Source: Streptomyces davaonensis JCM 4913
Lineage (GTDB): Bacteria > Actinomycetota > Actinomycetes > Streptomycetales > Streptomycetaceae
DNA length: 64,000 nt
Reading direction: 5' to 3'
NCBI RefSeq assembly: GCF_000349325.1
Contig: NC_020504.1
Span: forward strand, 8,288,326-8,352,325
The position numbers and the translations under genes were made by a program. Shown here in pieces: positions 44,740-54,100 of this stretch (position 1 is the stretch's first letter; every line of letters begins with the position of its first letter). The notes beneath the pieces were generated by a model that made no database searches, had not been told where the DNA came from, and worked only from the letters and a program-made list of their open reading frames with translations.

Positions 44740-46814
44740 CGTTCTTCCTCCTGAAGGGCTTCGGTGGACGTGCCGAAGCGCGGTAGCTCCTCGGCGTCCG
44801 CGGCGAGGCGCGCGGCCTCGGTCTCCAAGGCGTGGCGCAGGGCGGCGCGGTCGGCCTCGCGGTCGCGGGCGCCCGCCACCTGCGGGGGGAGTACCGCCAG
44901 GGCGTCGGCCACGGCGGGCGCGTCGCGCAGGTCCACGCCGTCGAGTCCGCCGCCGGCACCGGCACCGATGAGCCCGAGGCCGCGCAGTACGACCTCGTCG
45001 CGGCCCGCGTCGAGCAGCCGGCGCAGGTCGTCGCTGTCGGCGGGGTCGGCCAGCGGCCGGGACGGGGCGAGGACGCCCGGGTCGTCGCCGAGGGCGCCGA
45101 GCACCGCGCGCGCTGCTCGGCGGCCCACGGTCGCGGACCGGATGCGCTCGGTACGGTCGTCGGTGAAGGGAGCGGGCCGTTCGGCCTCCGCGCGCAGGTC
45201 GTCCGGGAGGTCGGTGAGGCCCTCCGTGTTCATCCCGGAGCCCCGGGCCGCGCCGTACGCCTCCTGGCGCCACCGGCCGAGTGCGGCGGCGACGCCCGGC
45301 CGGCTCAGGGCGAGCAGTCTGCCGAGTTCGAACGCGGCCGCGTAGCCCAGGTCTTCGCGTCCGTCGGGGGTGACCCGGCGCAACTGGTCGGCGTGGTGGG
45401 CGAGCGGCGGGCGGCCGTCGTCGACCGGGCGGGTGGTGGCGCGTTCGACGGGCGAGGGCGACAGGGGGCCGCGGAACCAGGCCTGGGCGCCGTCGCCGCG
45501 GCGCGTCACCGCGTCCAGCAGGACGTGGCCGGTCTCGGCGACGAGCGGCAGCGGCCGGCCGGCGCCGGGCTCCGGCACCGCGCCCGGCGCGTCGGGTCCG
45601 CCCGCCGGCGCGGGGTCGCCGTCGGGGGTGTCCGGGACTTCCGGATCGGCCGCCATGTGCCCCAGCAGCCGCGAGGTGATCCGCTGCGCCAGATACTGGA
45701 AGTCCCCGCGCTCCTCGCAACGGAACGACCAGTGGGCGAGCACCGGGAAGCGCAGGGTCCGTTGGCCGGCCAGTTCGGCGGCGAAGGTGAAGCCGTCGCC
45801 GAGCGCGGCCTTGGCGTGCACGGTCGGGTCGGCGGATCCGGACGCGTTGTACGTGATGGCGCCGCTGCCGAGGGAGGCCGCCGGTCCGCCCTGAGTGCTC
45901 GCCCAGCCACTGCCCGAGGGCACGGCTTTGCCGGTGGCCGACCGCACGGCGGGCCCGGCCGGATGATCCGCTCCCGTACTCGCCGCGGCTCGCGCGGAAG
46001 GTGCCTGCGTGACCCGGTCGGCGCCGCTGCCCGGCAGCCGCATCGTGGAGACGTCGGCCGCGGGGCGGGGACCGAACTCCTCGGCGGCCAGCACACCCAG
46101 GTCGAGGACGTTCGCGATCCGCCGGTAGTCCGCGCCGAGTCCGGCGGCGGGCACCGGGGGCGGCAGTTCGTTCCACTGTCCTTCGAGGCTGATCAGGCAC
46201 GCGAGATAGCGGATGCCCGGCTGCGGCAGCCGGTTGCCGAGCACCACGGCCATCCAGCCGTCGTCGTCCCCCATGGCCAGCTCGGTGTCCAACAGGTCCA
46301 CCTCGCGAACATGGGTGAGCAGCGCGAGATCCTCACGGGTGGGGAACACCAGGTCGACCACCCGTCGCGGCACCACCAGGCACGAGCCCTTGGGCACGTC
46401 CCGCTCCGCGCCCAGTGCGACACCGGGCGTCACGCACTGCTCGACCGCGACATCGGGCTTGAGCTCGCCCTCCCCCTCCGCGATCAGGACGAGCGCGAGC
46501 CACGGTGTCGGAACCGCCGCCGTCCCCAGGTCGGGCGAGCGCTCCCACGGCAAGGTGCGCCGCCGCAGCACGACTTGGGGGAGCCGTGAGGTGAACGCCC
46601 CGCGCGCGCCCGCCGGGGGGAAGGTGCCGAGCACCTGGTCGGGCGGGAGCGCGTAGCGAGGTGCGACCACGTCCACGGTCACCGGCAGCGGTTCGACCGG
46701 GCCGGGGAGCCCGGCGACCTCACCGGACAGGGTGTACCGGCCGGCGGGGAGCGGTGGTTCGGCGAACGGATACAGCGTGAACGTGCCCGGCGGCGGGAGC
46801 GAGGGCATCGGCAT
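44736..46814 (-). CDS. Unknown protein, third gene of the giant-protein operon
   Basis: 692 residues from the ATG at 46814, overlapping the preceding TGA (ATGA). It begins with a beta-rich N-terminal segment (FTLYPFAEPPLPAGRYTLSGEVAGLPG), then FTSRLPQVVLRRRTLPWERSPD, DLALLTHVREVDLLDTELAMGDDDGWMAVVLGNRLPQPGIRYLACLISLEGQ, and a central FPVLAHWSFRCEERGDFQYLAQRITSRLLGHM. The C-terminal 200 residues are helical and charged. A Ser/Ala-rich linker separates the two halves at about residues 265-325. No known domain recognised; cytoplasmic by composition. Confidence 0.78.
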   Translation of the reverse strand: MPMPSLPPPGTFTLYPFAEPPLPAGRYTLSGEVAGLPGPVEPLPVTVDVVAPRYALPPDQVLGTFPPAGARGAFTSRLPQVVLRRRTLPWERSPDLGTAAVPTPWLALVLIAEGEGELKPDVAVEQCVTPGVALGAERDVPKGSCLVVPRRVVDLVFPTREDLALLTHVREVDLLDTELAMGDDDGWMAVVLGNRLPQPGIRYLACLISLEGQWNELPPPVPAAGLGADYRRIANVLDLGVLAAEEFGPRPAADVSTMRLPGSGADRVTQAPSARAAASTGADHPAGPAVRSATGKAVPSGSGWASTQGGPAASLGSGAITYNASGSADPTVHAKAALGDGFTFAAELAGQRTLRFPVLAHWSFRCEERGDFQYLAQRITSRLLGHMAADPEVPDTPDGDPAPAGGPDAPGAVPEPGAGRPLPLVAETGHVLLDAVTRRGDGAQAWFRGPLSPSPVERATTRPVDDGRPPLAHHADQLRRVTPDGREDLGYAAAFELGRLLALSRPGVAAALGRWRQEAYGAARGSGMNTEGLTDLPDDLRAEAERPAPFTDDRTERIRSATVGRRAARAVLGALGDDPGVLAPSRPLADPADSDDLRRLLDAGRDEVVLRGLGLIGAGAGGGLDGVDLRDAPAVADALAVLPPQVAGARDREADRAALRHALETEAARLAADAEELPRFGTSTEALQEEER

Positions 46815-48184
46815 CAGCCTTCCTTCCAGACCACTTCGGCCAGGTCCGCACCGGGTTCGCACGGCGCGGGCACGAGGGCCTCCACGCCGAGCCGGGAAAC
46901 CGCGTCGCACAGGGCCGTGACCGGATCGGCGGCCAGGGCCTCCCGGTCGCCGTGATCCCGGTCCGGTGTCGCGGGTACGGCGGCGAAGACCGCGTACAGC
47001 CGGCGTGCGGCTCCGGTGGTGACGGTCACGGCGGTCCCGGCCCGGGCACCGGTGAGCCGGAACACCAGCACGGCCCTGGGCCCGTCGGAGACGAGCACCG
47101 GAGGCTCGGGCGATCCGTCGCGGCCGACGGGCCGCTCGGCGCCTTCCACCCCCAGCGCCACATCGTCACCGGCGCCTCCCTCCAGGGCCACGGCCACCGC
47201 CGCGGGCGGCTGCGCGAACGTGGTCGTCACCGCGCTCCGGCCGCCCACCAGTTCTTCCGGCAGCGCCCACCCGGAACGCAGCGGGGCCACACCGCGCTCC
47301 GGGACCCGACCCACGGCATCCACCACCGCACCGGCCGCCACCAGCACCCCGTCGGTCGCCGACGGCAGCGGCACCGAGGTGACCCACCCGGCGATCCGGT
47401 CCTCCTCCTCGCGGTCGTCCTGGCGGTCGGGCAGACCGATCAGGACGGCGCCCCGCGTGGCCGGCGGCAGGCGCAGGGTGTCCGCGGGTTCCGCGGCGCC
47501 GAGCACGACGTCGGCCGTCACCGCGCCGGCCGGGCCGAGCACGAGGACCCGGGCCCGGCCGGAACGCACCACCAGCGCGGGGCGCCGCAGCGCGTCGGAG
47601 TCCCGCGCCGCGTCGGGCAGTTCGAGCACGACGACCTCACCCGCGGCGATCGTGGCGCCGGGCGAGTCGCCCTGCCCGGCCAGCTCCGCGGCGAACGCCT
47701 CCAGCCTGCGGGTGCCCGCAGGGTCGCCGGTGCGGCCCGCCAGGATCCCGGCGCCCGCCGCCGGAGTGACGGTCAGGGGCGGTGCGAGGGCCGCGAGCAC
47801 AGTGGTGTCGGCGGCCCGGGCCGCGGCCGGCAGCCGCAGCAGCTTCGCCGGTACGGCGGCCGAAAGACCGGAGTCGAGGTCCGCGGTCGAAGGCGGCCCG
47901 GAGACGACCGCGTTCAGCCCCTCCAGCAGGCGCGGCGAGACGGACGTACCGGCAGGCAGGGTCCCGCCTCCCTCCCCGGTCCGGGCGCGCACCGAGCCAC
48001 CGGCCCGTGCCTCGGGGGCGCTCAGCAGGGCACGGACGACCGGAGGGCGTGGCGCGACGGGTGCGGGGACGGGCGGCGGGGCGGTATCGGGGGCGGCGAC
48101 CTCGCGCGGCGCTCCGCCGAGACCCTCGCCGAGGGAGCCGAGCAGGGGGGGCCGCGGCGCGGTCCGCGCGCCAGGCGGCGACAT
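46814..48184 (-). CDS. C-terminal continuation of the giant protein, separated by a frameshift
   Basis: This frame gives 456 residues if started at the ATG at 48184, but that ATG has no ribosome site and its first 13 codons look like an off-frame shadow (MSPPGARTAPRPP). Good coding character starts at LLGSLGEGLGG, exactly after a run of seven G (plus strand 48145-48151) at which the giant gene's frame degenerates. With six G instead of seven, the two frames join as ...AAPLLGSLGEGLGG.... The product is Pro/Ala-rich at first, then all-beta (VVVLELPDAARDSDALRRPALVVRSGRARVLVLGPAGAVTADVV...). It should be read as the last 445 residues of the large protein; its own function is unknown. Confidence 0.7.
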   Translation of the reverse strand: MSPPGARTAPRPPLLGSLGEGLGGAPREVAAPDTAPPPVPAPVAPRPPVVRALLSAPEARAGGSVRARTGEGGGTLPAGTSVSPRLLEGLNAVVSGPPSTADLDSGLSAAVPAKLLRLPAAARAADTTVLAALAPPLTVTPAAGAGILAGRTGDPAGTRRLEAFAAELAGQGDSPGATIAAGEVVVLELPDAARDSDALRRPALVVRSGRARVLVLGPAGAVTADVVLGAAEPADTLRLPPATRGAVLIGLPDRQDDREEEDRIAGWVTSVPLPSATDGVLVAAGAVVDAVGRVPERGVAPLRSGWALPEELVGGRSAVTTTFAQPPAAVAVALEGGAGDDVALGVEGAERPVGRDGSPEPPVLVSDGPRAVLVFRLTGARAGTAVTVTTGAARRLYAVFAAVPATPDRDHGDREALAADPVTALCDAVSRLGVEALVPAPCEPGADLAEVVWKEG

Positions 48185-51100
48185 CGGCGGGGCTGCGCCG
48201 CCCGCGGTCGGCGAGCAGGCCGGCCGCGGCGTCCAGCCGGGCCTGTGGCCCCGCGGCGACAGGCTTGAGGGCGGCGAGGTCGGCCACCTCGCGGAGCACC
48301 TGGAGGCGCCGGTCGTCGTCCTCGACGATCAGCGGATTGAGTCGTCGCGGTCCCGTCTCGACCTGCCGGTACTCGATGGCCGGGCCGCCCGCGGGAACCT
48401 GCGCGAAAGCGCGCAGCAGCACGCGGTCGGTGGCGCTGACCACCTCGCCCTCCGGAACGGTGGGGCGGGAGAGGTCCTGGGCCGCGCCCCAGGCGCCGAC
48501 GGGGAAGGCGCCGAGCCGCTGCGCGGTGGCGGTCAGCCGCCCGATCCGGTCGACAGCGCCCGTCGGCGGACCGACCAGACGCAGCGTCAGGGCCGGATCG
48601 GCGGGGCCGGGCAGGGCCATCGGGGCCACCGACACCACACGGTCCGCGGGCAGGTCCCGGGCGGGGCCGCCGGCCACCAGGCGGCGCAGCGGCACGGTGC
48701 TCGTCACCGTCAGCTCGAACTCGGCGACGACCCGGAAGGGCCGGTCCACCGTGCCGTCCGGGCTCTTGGCGCCCGCGCTGCCGGAGGACCCCGCGGGGGG
48801 CACCGCTCCGGCACCGGGCACCACCGCGAGCACGCGGGCCACTCCCGGCGCGGCCTGCTCCAGGTACTTGGCGACGAAATCGTCCCAGGCCAGCGGGCGG
48901 GGACGGTCGTTGGATTCGCCGATCTCCAGGGTGAGTCCCACCGGCCCGACCTCGAAGCGGGCGACCGCGCGGAACGGCGGCCCGGTCACCTCGACCTTGG
49001 CCGAGAGGTGGACCGAGATGGTCACCTCGCAGAACCACAGGTCGATGGTGACCCCGGCGTCGATGGAGGCGTACACGGTGACGCTCAGCCAGAACGGATC
49101 GAAGAAGACGATGCCGTCCGCGCCGAACACGGCGTGCGCCCAGCCCGGTCCGAGCTCGGCCGACACCTCGACCCGGGTGCCGGCCATCACCGCCTCGGAC
49201 GTCAGGGCGAAGTACGCCTCACCGGTCACCGAGACGGAGTCGCCGAGGCGCCAGGCCAGCCCCAGGCGCGGCACCACCGGGTAGCCGTCACGGTGGAAGT
49301 CCGGGTGGTAGCCGCCCATGGTGACGACGAACTGGCCGCGGTTCGGGCCGGACAGCCAGGAGGCGAAGGCGAAGCCTCCGGTGAGCCGCACGTCCTCGGA
49401 CAGCAGCCAGGAGTTGTCGGTCAGCTGGGCCTGGACCAGGATCACGCCCTCGCGCGTGGAGAACCGCGCCACGAGTGCCATCTCGACATGGACGAGCGCG
49501 GCCTGCGGGCGGGGCAGCGCCATCCGGGCGAGTCCGAGCAGGCTCAGCTCGATCCCGTTCCCGACCTGAAGGGCGACGACGGCGACGCCGTCCACGAGGG
49601 CGAACGACGTGAAGGAGAGTCCGGCGGCGAACCAGAACGTGCCCCGCTCGGGGGCGAAGTAGGAGCGGGCGTGGGCGAGTTCCTCGAACGGTTCGCCCGC
49701 ACGGGCCGACGGGTCCAGCGCCTTGATCAGCGGGAAGCTGTCGAAGGCGGAGAGATCGGCGGGCAGCGACAGTGACCGGTTGATGCCGAAGCCGCCGCCG
49801 ATGCCCGTGACGAAGAAGGCCGGGGGACCGCCGATGGGCCCGTTCACCGCGCCGAACAGGAACAGCGACGCGTAACGGTCGTCCTCCGGGCCGACCAGCC
49901 CGTAGCCGCCGTAGACGGAGAGCCCGTACACCGCCATCCGGGCCGTCAGCATGCCCAGGTACTCCACACCGCCCTCGGAGGGCGTGAAGCGGCGGAGCCC
50001 CCCGGCGAGCGTGACCCCGCCCACGTCGGCCGCGACCGCGAAACCGGCCAGGTCGACACGCCAGTTGGCGGGGGTGAACGGTGAACCCCCGCCTGCCGCC
50101 AGGTAGGTGAGGGAGAGGTCGTCGACCGCGGCGGACAGACCGAGCAGGCTCACCCGGCCGTCGATCAGGACGCCGATGCTCTCGATGCCGGTGGACCCCC
50201 CGACCACGGCCAGCCCGACCTGCTCCAGGTAGACGGGCCCGTACTGGCGTTGCACGGTGAGCCACCAGGGCCCCGAGCCCGGCCCGGCGGTCAGGCTGAG
50301 GAGCAACGGCCCGCCCTGGTGGCGCTGTACGGACACGGCGGGACTGAACCGCGGTGCGGGCGCGGCGTCGTCGGTGCCCGCCTGGGACATCAGCCCCTGG
50401 GCGACGGGGTTGTCGCCGCCGGTGGCGCCCGCCAGCGGCACGCCGAGCCCGGCGAGTTCCAGGCGTACGCCACCGGCGAGGGAGACGGACGATCCCTGCG
50501 GTGCGATCGCGGCGAACAGGTGGAGGCCGATGTCGGCGATGGTCACGCCGGCGTCCAGCAGCGGCCCGCCGGAACGGGCGAGGCGCACGCCGAGACCGCC
50601 GACGGTGAGCCCGGGCCGTGGCTCGGGGTCGCCGACGGCGGGCAGGGCCAGGACCTCGACGGTGAGTCCCGCGGGCACCGGGCCGCCGGGCGCGGCGATC
50701 CAGTGGGCGTCGTTCTCCAGGCTGACGACAAGGTCGGCATCGGGGTTGAGTTCCCAACGGCCGTCGACGGCGAGGGACAGACCCAGCACCCGGGTGGTGC
50801 CGTCGAGGCGCTCGTGGGCGCGCAGGGTGAGCCGGCCGTCGATGGGCAGCGCCGCGCCGGGGGCCGCGGCGAGATGCCCGGCGAGGGCGCCCAGGCGCGC
50901 CAGCAGGCGCGGCGGGTCGGCGAGTTCCCCGGCCAGCGCGGGGTCCAGCCGAGTGGCGTCCCCGGCTTGGAAGAGGACGCCGTCGAGCACGGCGTCCACC
51001 TGAGTGCCCAGTACGGGCCGGGACAGCGCGGCCTGCACGGCGGGTACGGCCAGCACGACACCGCCGGCGAGGTCGAGCAGCGCCCCGACGGCGACCCGCG

Positions 51101-54100
51101 CCACATCTGCGGGCGCGACCGACTCCGGGAGCTCGCCGGGACCGGTCGCCACCAGCCGGAAGGCGCCCGCGTCCAGGTCCCAACGGGCCACCAGCCGCTG
51201 GTCGGTGCCGACGCCGAGTCCGGTCTCGACCAGTCGTCCGGTACTGGACGCGGATCCGGTGCGGACGCGAGCGAAGGGCGTCAGGGTGAGAATTCCGGCG
51301 CTCAGCGGTGCCGGGCCGAGCTCCAGGTCGAACAGGGCGAGTCCGGTGGCGTCCACGGCGGCCTCGGCGGTCAGCCGCTCGACGCCGGGAAGACCGGTCA
51401 GCGTCACGGCCGCCTCCACAGCGGCGGTGCCCGGGCGCCAACGCAGGGTCAGCGGGCCCACGTCCAGGACGAGAGCACCACCGGACACGCCCACCGCACG
51501 GGACGGCAGCGCGCCGAGGAGCGGAGTGACCGCCTCGCCGATCAGGGTGAGGCCGTCGGCAGCGAGGGCGGCCCCGCGGGCGGCGAGCGCGGCGGCCGGG
51601 TCGGTGCCGAAGGCGGACAGCGCGGCGGCGTCGAACCGGGGTGGGCTGCCGACGCGCAGACCGAGCGCGTCTCCGATCCGGGTGACGAACCGTCCCGCGG
51701 CCTCGGCGGCGGAGGCGGGGGCCGCGGCGGGGTCCTGCGCCGCGAGCGCGTCGAGCAGGGCGGGCAGCGCGGCGACGGCACCGGCGGTCGCGGCGTCCAC
51801 CAGGCCTCCCAGCCCGGGTCCGTGGGGCAGCAGCGCGATGTCGGGGCGGCCCTCGGGGGAGAGAGTGAGCGTGACTCCGACGGCGTCACCGGCGCCGCCG
51901 GCTTCCGGGCCGACCCGTAGCCGTAGCGCACCGACGCCGCTCAGCCCGAGGGCGATCCGTACGTCCGGCAGCGGCGCGGCGTCGGCCGGATCCGCGACGG
52001 CGAGGGACAGGCCCGCACCGCCGGTCAGCCGCAGCGTCGGCCCGCCGGGCGACGCGGTGAAGGCGCTCGCGTCCAGGTCGAGGGAGACGCCGACCCGGCC
52101 GTTCGCGCCACTGCTCGTGAGCCGTACGCCGTCCGCGAGTTGCACGGTGCCCCGTGGGGCTCCGGTCCCGCCGAACAGTCGGCCCACGGCGTCGATCAGC
52201 GCCGGAACGGCCAGGCCCGGGCCGCCGGGCAACGCGCGCAGCCAGCCCGCCGGGTCGGCCAGCAGGTCGTGCACCGGGCCCAGGGCACGCGCGAGTCCCG
52301 CGACGGGGCCCGCCGGGGCCGCCGGAGCGGGGGCGAGCAGCCCCAAGGCATCGAGCAGGGCGTCCACCGCTTCGGCGCCGGTCGCGGAGAGCGAGGCCAA
52401 GGACTCGCGGGCCGCCTCCAGGACCGCCCCGAGGGCCAGTCCGGGCAGCACCTCGCCGATCGCGTCGAGCAGTTGCGGGGCCGTGGGCGCGGGCCACAGG
52501 GGCGTGGTGCGTACCGCGGGCCCGGCCGCGCCGGGCAGGCGCCGGTGGAGCGCGGCGGTGAGCCCGGCGGCGTCACCCCGGATCACCAGGGCGGTGCCGG
52601 GTGATGTGGCGGAGGTGTCCGGGTCGGCGCCGATCCGCAGCGTGCCGCCGATGCCTGCCGGCCCGGCCGCGACGCCCACGGCCCAGGGCAGCCCCGTAGT
52701 GCCCTTCGCCGTGACGGACAGTGCGGGGGTCCGTAGGTCGAGGCGGGCCGCGAACTCCCCTGCCGTGCCGAACCGCAGGTCGACGGTGCTGCCGGCATCT
52801 GCGCGGGGATCCGAGGCGAGCGTCCGGAGCGCGGCGGCGAGCCGGTCGCGGCGTGCCGGGTCGGTGCGGGCGGCGGACACCACGGAGGCGGGGTCCAGCA
52901 GCAGCCGCTCCAGCGTGACGGCGTCGGCCCCGCCCTGCGGCCCCAAAACTCCCAGGGAGGTCAGCGCCTCGCGCAGGGCGGCCATCGGCGGGTGGGCGCC
53001 GGATTCGGCGGTGATCCGGGCCGCGATCTCCGCGATCAGCGCGCGGACTTCGGGGAGCAGCGGGGTGGCCGCGCCCTCGGCTGTGTGGGTCGCGCCCGGC
53101 TCGACCAGCCAGCGGTCGCGGGTGATCCCGAAGGCGTGTGCCTCGTGGAGGACCAGCCGGATGTGCGCCACGGTCGGGGCGAGAGGGGTGGTCCAGGAGC
53201 GTACGGGCAGCAGGACTTCGCAGGTCAGTCGTCGGCAGGCCAGGGTCCGGGCCCCGCCCGAGGCGCGGCCCGGGTCAGGACCGCCGACCAGCCACCCGTG
53301 CGCGGCGCCGAGTTCCAGCCGGACACGTACGGCGGGGCCGGTGGGGGGTGCGGCGGTGCCCGTGTCGTCGCGCGCGACCGCGGCGAGTTCGAATCCGGCG
53401 TGCACGGCGGCGGTGAGTCCACCGGGGCCCACGGGCAGGTCCAGCGGCAGCGACAGCCCGGCGTACAGCGGGCCCGCGGTCCCCGGCAGGCCGGCGCTCT
53501 CCCGGTCGCGGGCCCGGGCCCGGGCCGCGAGGGAGGCGGCCACCACCGAGGTGAGCGCGCGGCGCAGCGCGGGGGCGGACAGAGCTCCGACGACCGCGTG
53601 CACGGACACTCCGGCAGGTGCGCTCAGCCCCTCCGGCGGACGCAGATCCGCCAACGGGTCCTGATACGCCTCCCGGTCGAGCAGCGCGGCGACCGCCGCG
53701 CGGGCCAGCGCCAGGTCGGCGTCGTCGTCCTCGCCGGAGTCGGTGGCCGTGTCCGCGGGGTCGGCGACGGCAGCGTCGGCGGTCCGCAGCAGCGCGGCGA
53801 ACAGACGCAGCGCCTCACCTGCGGGCACGGCGTCCAGTGTGTCGAGGGCCACCGGTGACCAGGGAGTGCCGACGGTCACCACGGCCCGCACCCCGGTGAG
53901 CCCCGCCACCGCTCGCAGGGCCGCGTGACCGGCGCCGCCGTGCGCCACGACGACCACGTCGGTGCCGGGTCCGGTGAGTGGGTCGAGCACCCGGCGCAGG
54001 CGACCGGCCTGCGCCGCCACCCCGTCGTCCGGGCCGCCGGCTCCGGTGGCCGTACGGCAGGCCGCCCGGGTGCCGAGAGCCACGGCCCACAGCGGCTGCG

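Noticed and set aside
49288..51441. 717-codon open frame inside the giant gene on the same strand
   Set aside because: It is an off-frame shadow: extremely Arg/Gly/Pro-rich, no ribosome site, and the overlapping frame has regular protein composition and recognisable motifs.
51004..53664. 886-codon plus-strand frame opposite the giant gene
   Set aside because: Antisense shadow of G/C-rich codons; Ser/Ala/Arg/Pro-rich without domain pattern, and no upstream ribosome site.
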